From Pedobacter sp. SL55 (GTDB lineage Bacteria > Bacteroidota > Bacteroidia > Sphingobacteriales > Sphingobacteriaceae), in the NCBI RefSeq assembly GCF_026625705.1, contig NZ_CP113059.1, positions 1,736,001 to 1,800,000 on the forward strand: DNA of 64,000 nucleotides, read 5' to 3'. Of the stretch, positions 32,583 to 40,825 are shown piece by piece. The first letter of the stretch is position 1, and each line of letters starts with the position of its first letter. The notes under the pieces were generated by a model. That model was not told the origin of the DNA. It did no database searches and was given only the letters and a program-made list of their open reading frames with translations. The position numbers and the translations under genes are program-made.

Positions 32583-33452
32583 ATGATAGTTTCTATAAGG
32601 AATGAGCATCTAGCGGTAGAGTTTTCTACAAAAGGGGCTGAGCTAAGAAGTATTGTGGGCATAGATAGCTCCATTAATTACATGTGGCATGGCGATGCGC
32701 AATTCTGGGGCAAATTTAGTCCGGTACTATTTCCAATTGTTGGTGCCCTTAAAGAAAATACTTACGAATATCAAGGGCAGAGATATACATTGCCACGTCA
32801 TGGATTTGCCCGTGATATGGAGTTTGAACATGAATTTAGTGGTTCTACAGCGATAGCATTCAAGCTCAAACATACCGAAGAAACATTAAAAATCTATCCT
32901 TTCGAATTTGAATTAACGTTACGCTATCGTTTGCGGGGAGCTAGTTTGCAATGTACCTATCAGGTGGTTAATCTCGGTAGCCAAACCATGCTATTCTCTA
33001 TCGGTGGGCATCCCGCATTTGCGGCGCCTTTAAATAACGAGGGTGTTTATACCGATTATTATCTGCAATTTAATAACGATGACGAACTTACCTTTAATCA
33101 TATTGAGGATAACCTGATTTCTGATGAAACTACCACTATAGCATTAAATGATAAAATTTTGCCTTTAAAGCACGAGCTTTTTTATGGGGATGCCTTGGCG
33201 TTTAAAAACCTAAAAAGTAACCATATCCGTTTACTAAATACTAAAAATTATAAGGGGCTTAATTTTCATTTCGAGGGTTTCCCTTGCTTTGGTGTTTGGG
33301 CTGCCATAGATGCAGATTTTGTTTGCTTAGAGCCTTGGTGTGGCATAGCCGATGGGGTTAGCCACAACCAGCAATTAGAAGAAAAAGAAGGTATGCAACG
33401 GCTTGCCGCCAAAGAAACTTGGGAGAGAAGTTGGGAAGTTTCTTGTTTTTAG
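32583..33452 (+). CDS. Aldose 1-epimerase family protein (galactose mutarotase-like)
   Basis: A 289-residue beta-supersandwich protein that interconverts sugar anomers, or a related hexose-6-phosphate epimerase. Conserved points are KGAELRSI, NYMWHGDAQFWGKFSPVLFPIVG, TLPRHGFARDMEF (His) and IGGHPAF (His), with FVCLEPWCGIADG (Glu) near the end, together the YeaD/LacX-like active site. LacX-type proteins are short like this one. No sugar-utilisation gene is adjacent. Confidence 0.88.
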   Translation: MIVSIRNEHLAVEFSTKGAELRSIVGIDSSINYMWHGDAQFWGKFSPVLFPIVGALKENTYEYQGQRYTLPRHGFARDMEFEHEFSGSTAIAFKLKHTEETLKIYPFEFELTLRYRLRGASLQCTYQVVNLGSQTMLFSIGGHPAFAAPLNNEGVYTDYYLQFNNDDELTFNHIEDNLISDETTTIALNDKILPLKHELFYGDALAFKNLKSNHIRLLNTKNYKGLNFHFEGFPCFGVWAAIDADFVCLEPWCGIADGVSHNQQLEEKEGMQRLAAKETWERSWEVSCF

Positions 33453-33682
33453 CCTTTAAGGCATTTTTAAATTTACCTATTAAGCTGCGCTGTTATTTTT
33501 GTTTTTAAAAGGCAATTTTTTTGATGACCATTATTTTTGTTGTGAAATATTTTTCCCGTTTTGGGTAATATTCTCTATTGTTTTAAATGGGTTTACTCTA
33601 ATTTAGAATACAAATATAGGTTTTAAGGTAGTTAGGGCGTGTTTGCTCATTGTGGCTTATGTTTTGAGTTTTCATGTGTACA

Positions 33683-36600
33683 ATGAAAACATCTTTACTA
33701 CTTCTATTAGCTCTATCTTCACTGGTTTCACTTATCAGTGTGTCGTCTTCAAAAGCACAAAGTACTAATTACTACTACAACAATTTTGATAACAATTCAA
33801 TAGGGAGTGGTATCATAAAAACCAGCGCCGGTGATGAGTCTTTGCAGGTTTCAAATGTAAATCCACTTGTTGGCTCGCATTCTATGGCAAGTACAGGTCT
33901 TGGCAATGCTGCAACCTATAAATTTTCATTCATACCTAGCGGTACGAGCTTAAACAACACACAAGCAAATAACAATGGTTGGGAGTGGACAATGATCTAC
34001 AGGAACAATGGTGGAAATACAGGTGACCCAACCACCATTGACAACAATGAAAATGCTTGGAGATATTGGTTGTATGCCAATAATACAGATGTTACGAATT
34101 TACAAGGCTATTATTTGTCTCAGGTAGGTTCGTCTCTAAATATTTATATGAGGGTTAATGGAAACGATACAAGGTTAATATTATCTTATGATTTAACCAA
34201 TATTGGTGGAAACAATACTACTTACGCTATTAGGGTGCAGCGCATTAATGTTAATGGTTATACCTTTAGGTTGTTTGTGGATCCTTACAATGCTGCAACT
34301 ACACAAGCAACAACCCTTAGAGCAGAGTTGCTAAATAGTGGTGATAATAATATGTTTAACACTTATAATTACTCTGGTTTACAGTTAGCGTCAAATAGTG
34401 TAGGTAGGTTTAAATTTGATGAGCTTAAAATGTACGCTAGAAAAATACAAATTATCGGTGCGAATGGAACTGAAAACGGTATATCTAGTCCTCTGTACGA
34501 TGGGCAAAAGGATGCTGTAATTTACGGGCTTAAATTTAAAACCCGTGGTCTTTTTGCCGATGTTTATAGAGTTGCATTTGAAATAGAACAAACGGGTTAT
34601 TACAGTTTTGCTGATATCTTGGAAAACGCAAGGTTGTTTAGGTCGGTAAATGATTACTTTGGCGATGCAGATGATGTGCTGATCAATCAATCTAAATGGG
34701 GAGGTGCATTTACGCCTACCATTGGTTATAGAGTTTTAGAGGCTAGTGATTTTAAAGCGCAAACGTTTGCTTCTCTTGGAAGTAGTGATGGGTCTTTGAT
34801 AGAGGTAGGAAGTTTATTTTTTAAAGTTGATGTTAAGGGCGACGCCTCAACTCGAGGAACATTTACTATCAAATCTCCTAATTATATCGGCGATAATTCT
34901 GCAAACTTAAATTATACTACGCAAGGCGATGTCGTTACTGGGGCTAATCCAACTCCTCCAACAACTTCGGTAAAAGTTTTTGACTGGGTAGGCACTACGC
35001 CAGTTTGGAGCGCTGCTAGTAATTGGCGCTATCCAAATAACACTGAGCCAAGCACGGCTCCGGGGCCAAATGATCTGGTAAGAATTGGTGTAAATAAGAC
35101 GTTTTCTAAAGAGCCAATTATTAATGCAAGCACTACAATAGGAAATTTGATTATTGCAGGTACTACAGCTTCGTTGCCTAGTATTAAAATTAATGGAACA
35201 AATACATTAACTGTTTCTGGCTCGTTTACCAATCAAACGGCTTCTGCCATATTGGGCTCGGGTAGCTTAACGGTGCAAGGCAATTGGACCACCTCTGGCG
35301 GTAAAATAGATTTAACAACAGAGAGCGTTACCGTTAAATTCACTGGGTCAAACGCACAAGCCATAACAGACCAAGGTTCTGATGCTGGAAATGGTGTGAT
35401 GTTTGGCAACGTTGAGTTTTCTGGTGGTGGCACTAAAACATTGGGCGGCTCTGGCAAGTTTGCAGTGGCTATTGGCAAGTTTCTTACCATGGGGCCTAGC
35501 ACCATATTAGATGCTGCTGGTAAACTAACTTTAAAAGCTGGCGTCTCAGGAACGGCTTCTGTAGGTGTTATACCTGCTAATTCATCAATACGTGGCCAAG
35601 TTACGGTAGAGAAATACGTTCAAGGTGGCTCTAAAGATATGTGGAGGACTTATCGCATGTGGTCTTCTCCAGTATATGATAATACAGCCAATTTTACAAA
35701 TGCAAATACAGTAAGCAACAGAACCTACAACTTTACCCAGTTTATTGATGATGTAATTATCACGGGAACTGGTGGTGCAGCAAATGGATTTGACGTAAAC
35801 TTAACCAATAATGCTAGTGCTTGGACATATAACAATGGTTTTATAGCTATCCCTAATATCAATACCTCAATAAATATTGGTCGTGGAGCGTATTTGTATT
35901 ATCGTGGCAACAGAAATAATTACGAGCAAAAGATCAATGCACCTTATATCGATGCAGAATCCATGATCATTACTTTTAAGGGGACTTTAAACCAGCAAAG
36001 CGTTACAGTGCCATTGGTTCATGGCAGTACAGGTTTTAGCATGTTGGGCAATCCCTATGCTGCTACAATAGATTGGAATGCTGTTACTAAAAGTGCCAAC
36101 ATAGATAAAGTAATGCGTATGTGGAATCCTGCGTTTAGGCAATATGCAACGTTCAATGGTGAGTTTGGTGTAAATGGCGGTTCTAACTATATTGGTCCTG
36201 GGCAAGCGTTTTTTGTTACCACAAAAGATAATGCCTCGCCATACGTAACTTTTAATGAAAATTCCAAAGTGACCGTAGCATCGGCTCCACAAACGCCGGT
36301 ATATAATGTAGTAATGAATGTTGGAGAAAAAAGGTTAAGCAGTAACAATGCGGTTATGGCGGTTAATGGAGGTGTGAAGCAACTAGCTTCTACCAAAATT
36401 AGAGTAAAGCTTTTAAAGCCAAACGCAGAAAATGCAGATGAGACACTTATTGTATTGAGAGAAAATGAGAAGTCTGACTATGCAGATAGTGACGTGCCTA
36501 GAACTGGTGGCGAAACGGTATTCTTGTCAAGTTTGTCTACTGATGCGAAAGAATTGGCTATCAATTATATGCCTGAAATTTCTGCGGTTTCTAGCATTCC

Positions 36601-37378
36601 CCTGTCGGTAAATGCGTCAAGTAATGGGAACTATTTGCTAGAAATTGAGTTAACTGACTTGCCGCTAGGTTACAGTGTGCAATTAAAAGACAAATATTTA
36701 GGCAGCCTCACAGGTTTGGTTGCTAACGGTAATAGTTATAGCTTAACTATAGACAAGGCTAAAGCTACTAGCTTTGGTGCTAATAGGTTCGAACTATTGA
36801 TTGCCCCACCAACGAGCCTGCCTGTGGTATTTAAAGAATTTAAAGGTAGTGCTGTAAATGAAGGTGTTAGGCTTAGCTGGTCTACTTCTTCTGAAACTGA
36901 TAACAAATATTTTGAGGTGTTTAGGGCGGGAGAAGAACAGGTTTATACCAGTATTGGCACAGTGCCTGCAAACCAAAAAGGTGCTTATTCTTTATTAGAT
37001 AAAACACCATTGAAGGGTAACAATTACTACAAGCTAACTCAGGTAGACAAAAATGGAAAATCTTCTGAATTTACTGATTTGGTTGTAGTTAAGTATGATT
37101 TGAATGGAAACACGCCTGGCGATATTGCTGTTTATCCAACTTTAGTACAATCTACTTTCACAGTTAAATACAATGGAAGTGCAAATGCCACTAGCTATCT
37201 TTTAAGAGTTTCGGATGTAACTGGAAAAGAGATTTATAAAAAAGGGGTCGATAAAAATGACCTGATCAATGGTGTTGCTGGAGATCTGTCTGTTGCACCT
37301 AAAGGTGCTTATTTTGTAGCCGTTTTTGATTCTGTGAACGGCAATAAAATTGGCACAGCCAAAATTATAAAGAAATAG
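33683..37378 (+). CDS. Giant secreted protein with T9SS type A sorting domain
   Basis: A 1231-residue exported protein from ATG 33683 (MKTSLLLLLALSSLVSLISV signal peptide; an ATG at 33674 adds 3 residues). The N-terminal about 250 residues look like a jelly-roll/LamG-type fold. A calcium-like LFRSVNDYFGDADD segment and a GxxxTLGGSGKF beta-repeat region follow. A module of about 450 residues beginning VEKYVQGGSKDMWRTYRMWSSPVYDN with NPYAATIDWNAV is shared with the next gene. The end is the fibronectin-like VRLSWSTSSETDNKYFEV and the sorting signal VYPTLVQSTFTVKY...GKEIYKK...KGAYFVAVFD. T9SS cargo is cut and attached to LPS or released. Function (adhesion, matrix or hydrolysis) unknown. Confidence 0.85.
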   Translation: MKTSLLLLLALSSLVSLISVSSSKAQSTNYYYNNFDNNSIGSGIIKTSAGDESLQVSNVNPLVGSHSMASTGLGNAATYKFSFIPSGTSLNNTQANNNGWEWTMIYRNNGGNTGDPTTIDNNENAWRYWLYANNTDVTNLQGYYLSQVGSSLNIYMRVNGNDTRLILSYDLTNIGGNNTTYAIRVQRINVNGYTFRLFVDPYNAATTQATTLRAELLNSGDNNMFNTYNYSGLQLASNSVGRFKFDELKMYARKIQIIGANGTENGISSPLYDGQKDAVIYGLKFKTRGLFADVYRVAFEIEQTGYYSFADILENARLFRSVNDYFGDADDVLINQSKWGGAFTPTIGYRVLEASDFKAQTFASLGSSDGSLIEVGSLFFKVDVKGDASTRGTFTIKSPNYIGDNSANLNYTTQGDVVTGANPTPPTTSVKVFDWVGTTPVWSAASNWRYPNNTEPSTAPGPNDLVRIGVNKTFSKEPIINASTTIGNLIIAGTTASLPSIKINGTNTLTVSGSFTNQTASAILGSGSLTVQGNWTTSGGKIDLTTESVTVKFTGSNAQAITDQGSDAGNGVMFGNVEFSGGGTKTLGGSGKFAVAIGKFLTMGPSTILDAAGKLTLKAGVSGTASVGVIPANSSIRGQVTVEKYVQGGSKDMWRTYRMWSSPVYDNTANFTNANTVSNRTYNFTQFIDDVIITGTGGAANGFDVNLTNNASAWTYNNGFIAIPNINTSINIGRGAYLYYRGNRNNYEQKINAPYIDAESMIITFKGTLNQQSVTVPLVHGSTGFSMLGNPYAATIDWNAVTKSANIDKVMRMWNPAFRQYATFNGEFGVNGGSNYIGPGQAFFVTTKDNASPYVTFNENSKVTVASAPQTPVYNVVMNVGEKRLSSNNAVMAVNGGVKQLASTKIRVKLLKPNAENADETLIVLRENEKSDYADSDVPRTGGETVFLSSLSTDAKELAINYMPEISAVSSIPLSVNASSNGNYLLEIELTDLPLGYSVQLKDKYLGSLTGLVANGNSYSLTIDKAKATSFGANRFELLIAPPTSLPVVFKEFKGSAVNEGVRLSWSTSSETDNKYFEVFRAGEEQVYTSIGTVPANQKGAYSLLDKTPLKGNNYYKLTQVDKNGKSSEFTDLVVVKYDLNGNTPGDIAVYPTLVQSTFTVKYNGSANATSYLLRVSDVTGKEIYKKGVDKNDLINGVAGDLSVAPKGAYFVAVFDSVNGNKIGTAKIIKK

Positions 37379-37401
37379 CTCGTTGCTAGTAAGTTACTAA
37401 G

Positions 37402-37447
37402 GCTTTGGTTAAAATCTGTATAAAGGTTTTAACCAAAGCTTTTTTTT
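37402..37447 (+). terminator. Rho-independent terminator after the first giant T9SS gene
   Basis: Perfect 13-bp stem GCTTTGGTTAAAA (37402-37414)/TTTTAACCAAAGC (37427-37439), loop 12 nt, then a run of T to 37447. Confidence 0.88.
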
Positions 37448-38156
37448 GATTGAAAATTAGAGGTGTTTCGATGCCAAGTATTTGAGCTGCTGGTTTATTG
37501 CCGTCTGCTTTAGCAGGCGTTTCATAAATGTAAAAAGGCTTTAGCCGAATTGCAGTTAATGAGGCTAAAAAGCATTGATGCCTATTTGCTAATCCCTTGG
37601 CTAAAGCCAAAAGGGAATAAAGAATACGCTTTTCGCTAGCTGACCTATCTAAAGTCCGTAGAGCCTGCTCCGATTGTCGGAGACTGACATTATTTTAAAT
37701 TAGACAATGTTGAAGGGTGGCGCTTAAGCCGAACTTAAGTCACTTAACATGATAATGACACCGTGTTATCCAAAAGAATATAAACAGTTTCTAATTAATT
37801 GCTATCCTTACCTATCAGTTGCAATCTTGATTTACAAAGGTGTTTTTATGTGTAATATTTACCACTTAAAGAAGTGGTAGTATTTTTTAGTTTATAGCTA
37901 TAAGTGTTACAGTGTGTAAAAACTACTTAGACTTGAATTTGTAGTTATTCTTTATAAGAGTACTGTAAATGTTTGCCTTCTTAAAAAATGCCTCTATGAT
38001 AGATGATTTAGAGGTTTTGTAAATATTTAAGTAAGTAATTGAAATATAATGGTTTTTAGGTATTGTTTTAGTGTTTAAATTTTTCGAATTTAGCAAAATT
38101 ATTTAGTTTACTTAATACTGTGTTTCATTTACTTAAAATATTGAAACTGAAATGTT
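37448..38156. other. Long intergenic region before the second giant gene
   Basis: No credible gene. It holds a hairpin repeat with arms GGCTTTAGCC (37537-37546) and GGCTAAAGCC (37599-37608), small palindromes such as TCTGCTTTAGCAGG near 37504 and CTCCGATTGTCGGAG near 37669, and an A+T-rich part from 37750 that probably contains the promoter for 38157. I see no clear TAnnTTTG with a correctly spaced TTG. Confidence 0.6.
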
Positions 38157-40796
38157 ATGCCTATGAAAATTTCTACTAAAGCAAAAATTGTATTACTCTT
38201 TTTATTTGTATTTGCTAATTTGCGGTCTGCTTTTGCTGATGTAATTATTACACAGCCAACTGGTGGACAGAATATTTCTACTGAGAGATCGGTAGGAGGA
38301 CCTGCTGAGCAGTTTACTGCTATAGGAGATATTGTGATTACCGACCAAATTGGTACAGATTTTCAATCGGGTACTGATCGGAGGATTAGACTAAACGCAC
38401 CCTCGGGCTGGCAATTTGAGGTAGGCACTGCCTCTGCTGCCCGTACTGGAGCTAGAGTTACAAGTGCTACAGTTATTGAATCTACTGCAACTTATATCGT
38501 TATTAGTTATAACGCCAATACTACTGTGGTAGCAAGTAACGCTATTACACTGTCGGGCTTAAGGGTAAAGTCTACTTCTAGGGCTGTGGCATATCCTAAT
38601 TATATCTTAAGAGCTAATACTACTCGTAACGCTACCATAAGTGGTTTTCCAAATGGTGCTGCCGTGGCTACGCTTTCTAAAGTTGCCGGTGCTTACGTGG
38701 GGTTGCAGGTATTATTGCCTGGCCAAGACAATGCCCCAGGTTCGGGTTCGGGAAGATCAAATAGTAACGTTCAAACACCTTTGGCAGGTAGTAGTTTTGC
38801 AGTAACAGTAAATGCGGTAGATTATGCTTATAACATCATCACAGCTGCGCCTTCACATCAGGTTTCGGTAACAACAAACAATCCTTACGCTAATATATCG
38901 GCGCCAGTTACGCTTTCTGCAGGTACGGCCAGTTTTAACGTAGTTTTAAATACTTATAGCGCTACTTTAACAACCAGTTACTTTACACTAACGGCAAATA
39001 ACGATACAGATAATGCTATCATTTCTGGCACGAGCTCTAATATTAGGGTTATCGCTGGACCTTTTACTAAGCTATTAACGGTATTTCCGGGAGAAACCTA
39101 TGCACCAGGTTCGCCAAATGGAAAAATTGGTACGCCAACTGCACCTATTTACGGTGTAAATTATACTTCGGTAGTTTATGCCGTAGACGATTTTTGGAAT
39201 AAAGCTACGGCTCCAGACCCTACAAATGTAGAGATGTCGGCTAGTGGCGTAACCAATTTTGCTGCCCCGCCGCAGGCCAGCTTGTTGATCTCTGGCCCTA
39301 ATATTAGAACCAGAACATTTAACCTTGTTTTTGGAACTATTGGAGAAATACCTACGGTTACCGCTACAAACAATACCGATGGAACTAAAACTGCTTATAC
39401 ACAAATATTACCAGCAGTAACGGCGGGTGCTTTTGTTAAGTTACAGCTGCTGCTTCCGGGAGAGGTGGCCGCACCCGGTACGCTTACTGGTAAAACTGGT
39501 GCGCCAACAGCCCAAGTTGCTGGTGCTTCTTTTAATGTAACGGTTAATGCGGTAGATGCTAACTGGAATGTGGTGTCGTCTGTTACCGATGTGGTAGCTA
39601 TTACGAATAGTTTAGCTTCGGATGCGGCAACGTCCTTATTGCCCGCAAATGCCGCTTTGGTTGCTGGTACAGGAAACTTTACAGTTACTTTAAATAGGGC
39701 TGCTACTAACCATAGGCTGGTAGCAAGCGATGTAACTAACCCTGCCAAAACTGCCAATACTAGTCCAGATGTTGAGGTAACAGTAGGTGCCTATGCTAAA
39801 TTGCTAATTACTTTAACCGGAGAAACGTATTTGCCTGGTACGGCTACCGGAAAAGGGAACACCTTAACTAGCAGAGCTATAAATACAAGCACAACGGTAA
39901 CCGTAAGGGCGGTAGATGCACATTGGAATTTGGTAAGTACCGTAACAGATATGGTTCAACTAAGCAGCTCAGATTTGAATGCGCTTGTGCCAGCTGACCA
40001 GGCTTTGGTTGCTGGAGTGGCAGCTTTTTCTGGTTTTAGATTTAGAACTGCTGGTAACCATACAATTACGGCTACAAGTGTTGCAGATGCCACTAAAAAT
40101 TATACCACAGATCTAATTAATGTTGCTGCTGGAGCATTTACCAAATTGGTATTGGTAATGCCAGGAGAAACAGCAGTAGAAGGTAACGGGACTGGAAAAA
40201 CAGGCACTCCTACTGATAGGGTAGCCGGAGAAACTTTTAGTATTTTAGTTAAAGCAGCCGATGCACTTGGAAACACTGTTACTACGGTAGATCACGTAGT
40301 CGGATTTACAGCTACTAATGATATTTACGCCCAACTGCCACCGAATACGGCATTGGTAAATGGAGTGTTAAATGCTTCGGTTACCTATCGTATTGGTAGT
40401 ACTACTAAAAATAGAAGACTAACCGTAACCGACATTACAGATGGTACTAAAACGGCAAGTCAAAGTGCAGCTTTTGCTGTTAATATTGGTCCTTATGCTG
40501 GTTTGCTTGTAGTATTGCCTGGCGAAGTTTACAAAGCTGGCTCGCCTACGGGTAAAGAAGAACCTATAGGTAACCAAGGTATAGGGGTTGCGTTTAATGT
40601 AACTGTTAGGGCAGTTGATATTGCTTTTAATACCATTACCAGTGTTACGGATGTTGTAAGTATTACCTCTAATGATCCTTTGGCTGTTTTACCTGCCAAC
40701 GCGGCATTGGTAAATGGCGTTAAAACCAATTTTTCGGTGCGGTTAAATTCGGCTAGTAAATTTCTACTACCGTTACAGCCACGAGTGCAGATGTAA
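38157..40796 (+). CDS. Giant T9SS repeat protein, N-terminal part (six Ig-like repeats)
   Basis: Signal peptide to about residue 27 (SAFA), an N-terminal domain to about 175, then six tandem units of 115-123 residues starting at residues 178, 301, 424, 544, 659 and 778. Each begins G(A/P)(Y/F)xxLxxxxPGE and has TGKxGxPT, FxVTVxAVDxxxN, VTDxVxI and LPxNAALVxG. They look like bacterial Ig-like adhesive repeats. The ORF stops at 40796 only because a T is missing from the T3 run at 40761-40763. With it the text reads KFSTTVTATSADVTKSPYTAGPIMVLS and runs into the next ORF. Whole protein about 1825 residues. Confidence 0.85.
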   Translation: MPMKISTKAKIVLLFLFVFANLRSAFADVIITQPTGGQNISTERSVGGPAEQFTAIGDIVITDQIGTDFQSGTDRRIRLNAPSGWQFEVGTASAARTGARVTSATVIESTATYIVISYNANTTVVASNAITLSGLRVKSTSRAVAYPNYILRANTTRNATISGFPNGAAVATLSKVAGAYVGLQVLLPGQDNAPGSGSGRSNSNVQTPLAGSSFAVTVNAVDYAYNIITAAPSHQVSVTTNNPYANISAPVTLSAGTASFNVVLNTYSATLTTSYFTLTANNDTDNAIISGTSSNIRVIAGPFTKLLTVFPGETYAPGSPNGKIGTPTAPIYGVNYTSVVYAVDDFWNKATAPDPTNVEMSASGVTNFAAPPQASLLISGPNIRTRTFNLVFGTIGEIPTVTATNNTDGTKTAYTQILPAVTAGAFVKLQLLLPGEVAAPGTLTGKTGAPTAQVAGASFNVTVNAVDANWNVVSSVTDVVAITNSLASDAATSLLPANAALVAGTGNFTVTLNRAATNHRLVASDVTNPAKTANTSPDVEVTVGAYAKLLITLTGETYLPGTATGKGNTLTSRAINTSTTVTVRAVDAHWNLVSTVTDMVQLSSSDLNALVPADQALVAGVAAFSGFRFRTAGNHTITATSVADATKNYTTDLINVAAGAFTKLVLVMPGETAVEGNGTGKTGTPTDRVAGETFSILVKAADALGNTVTTVDHVVGFTATNDIYAQLPPNTALVNGVLNASVTYRIGSTTKNRRLTVTDITDGTKTASQSAAFAVNIGPYAGLLVVLPGEVYKAGSPTGKEEPIGNQGIGVAFNVTVRAVDIAFNTITSVTDVVSITSNDPLAVLPANAALVNGVKTNFSVRLNSASKFLLPLQPRVQM

Positions 40797-40825
40797 CAAA
40801 ATCTCCTTATACCGCAGGGCCTATT

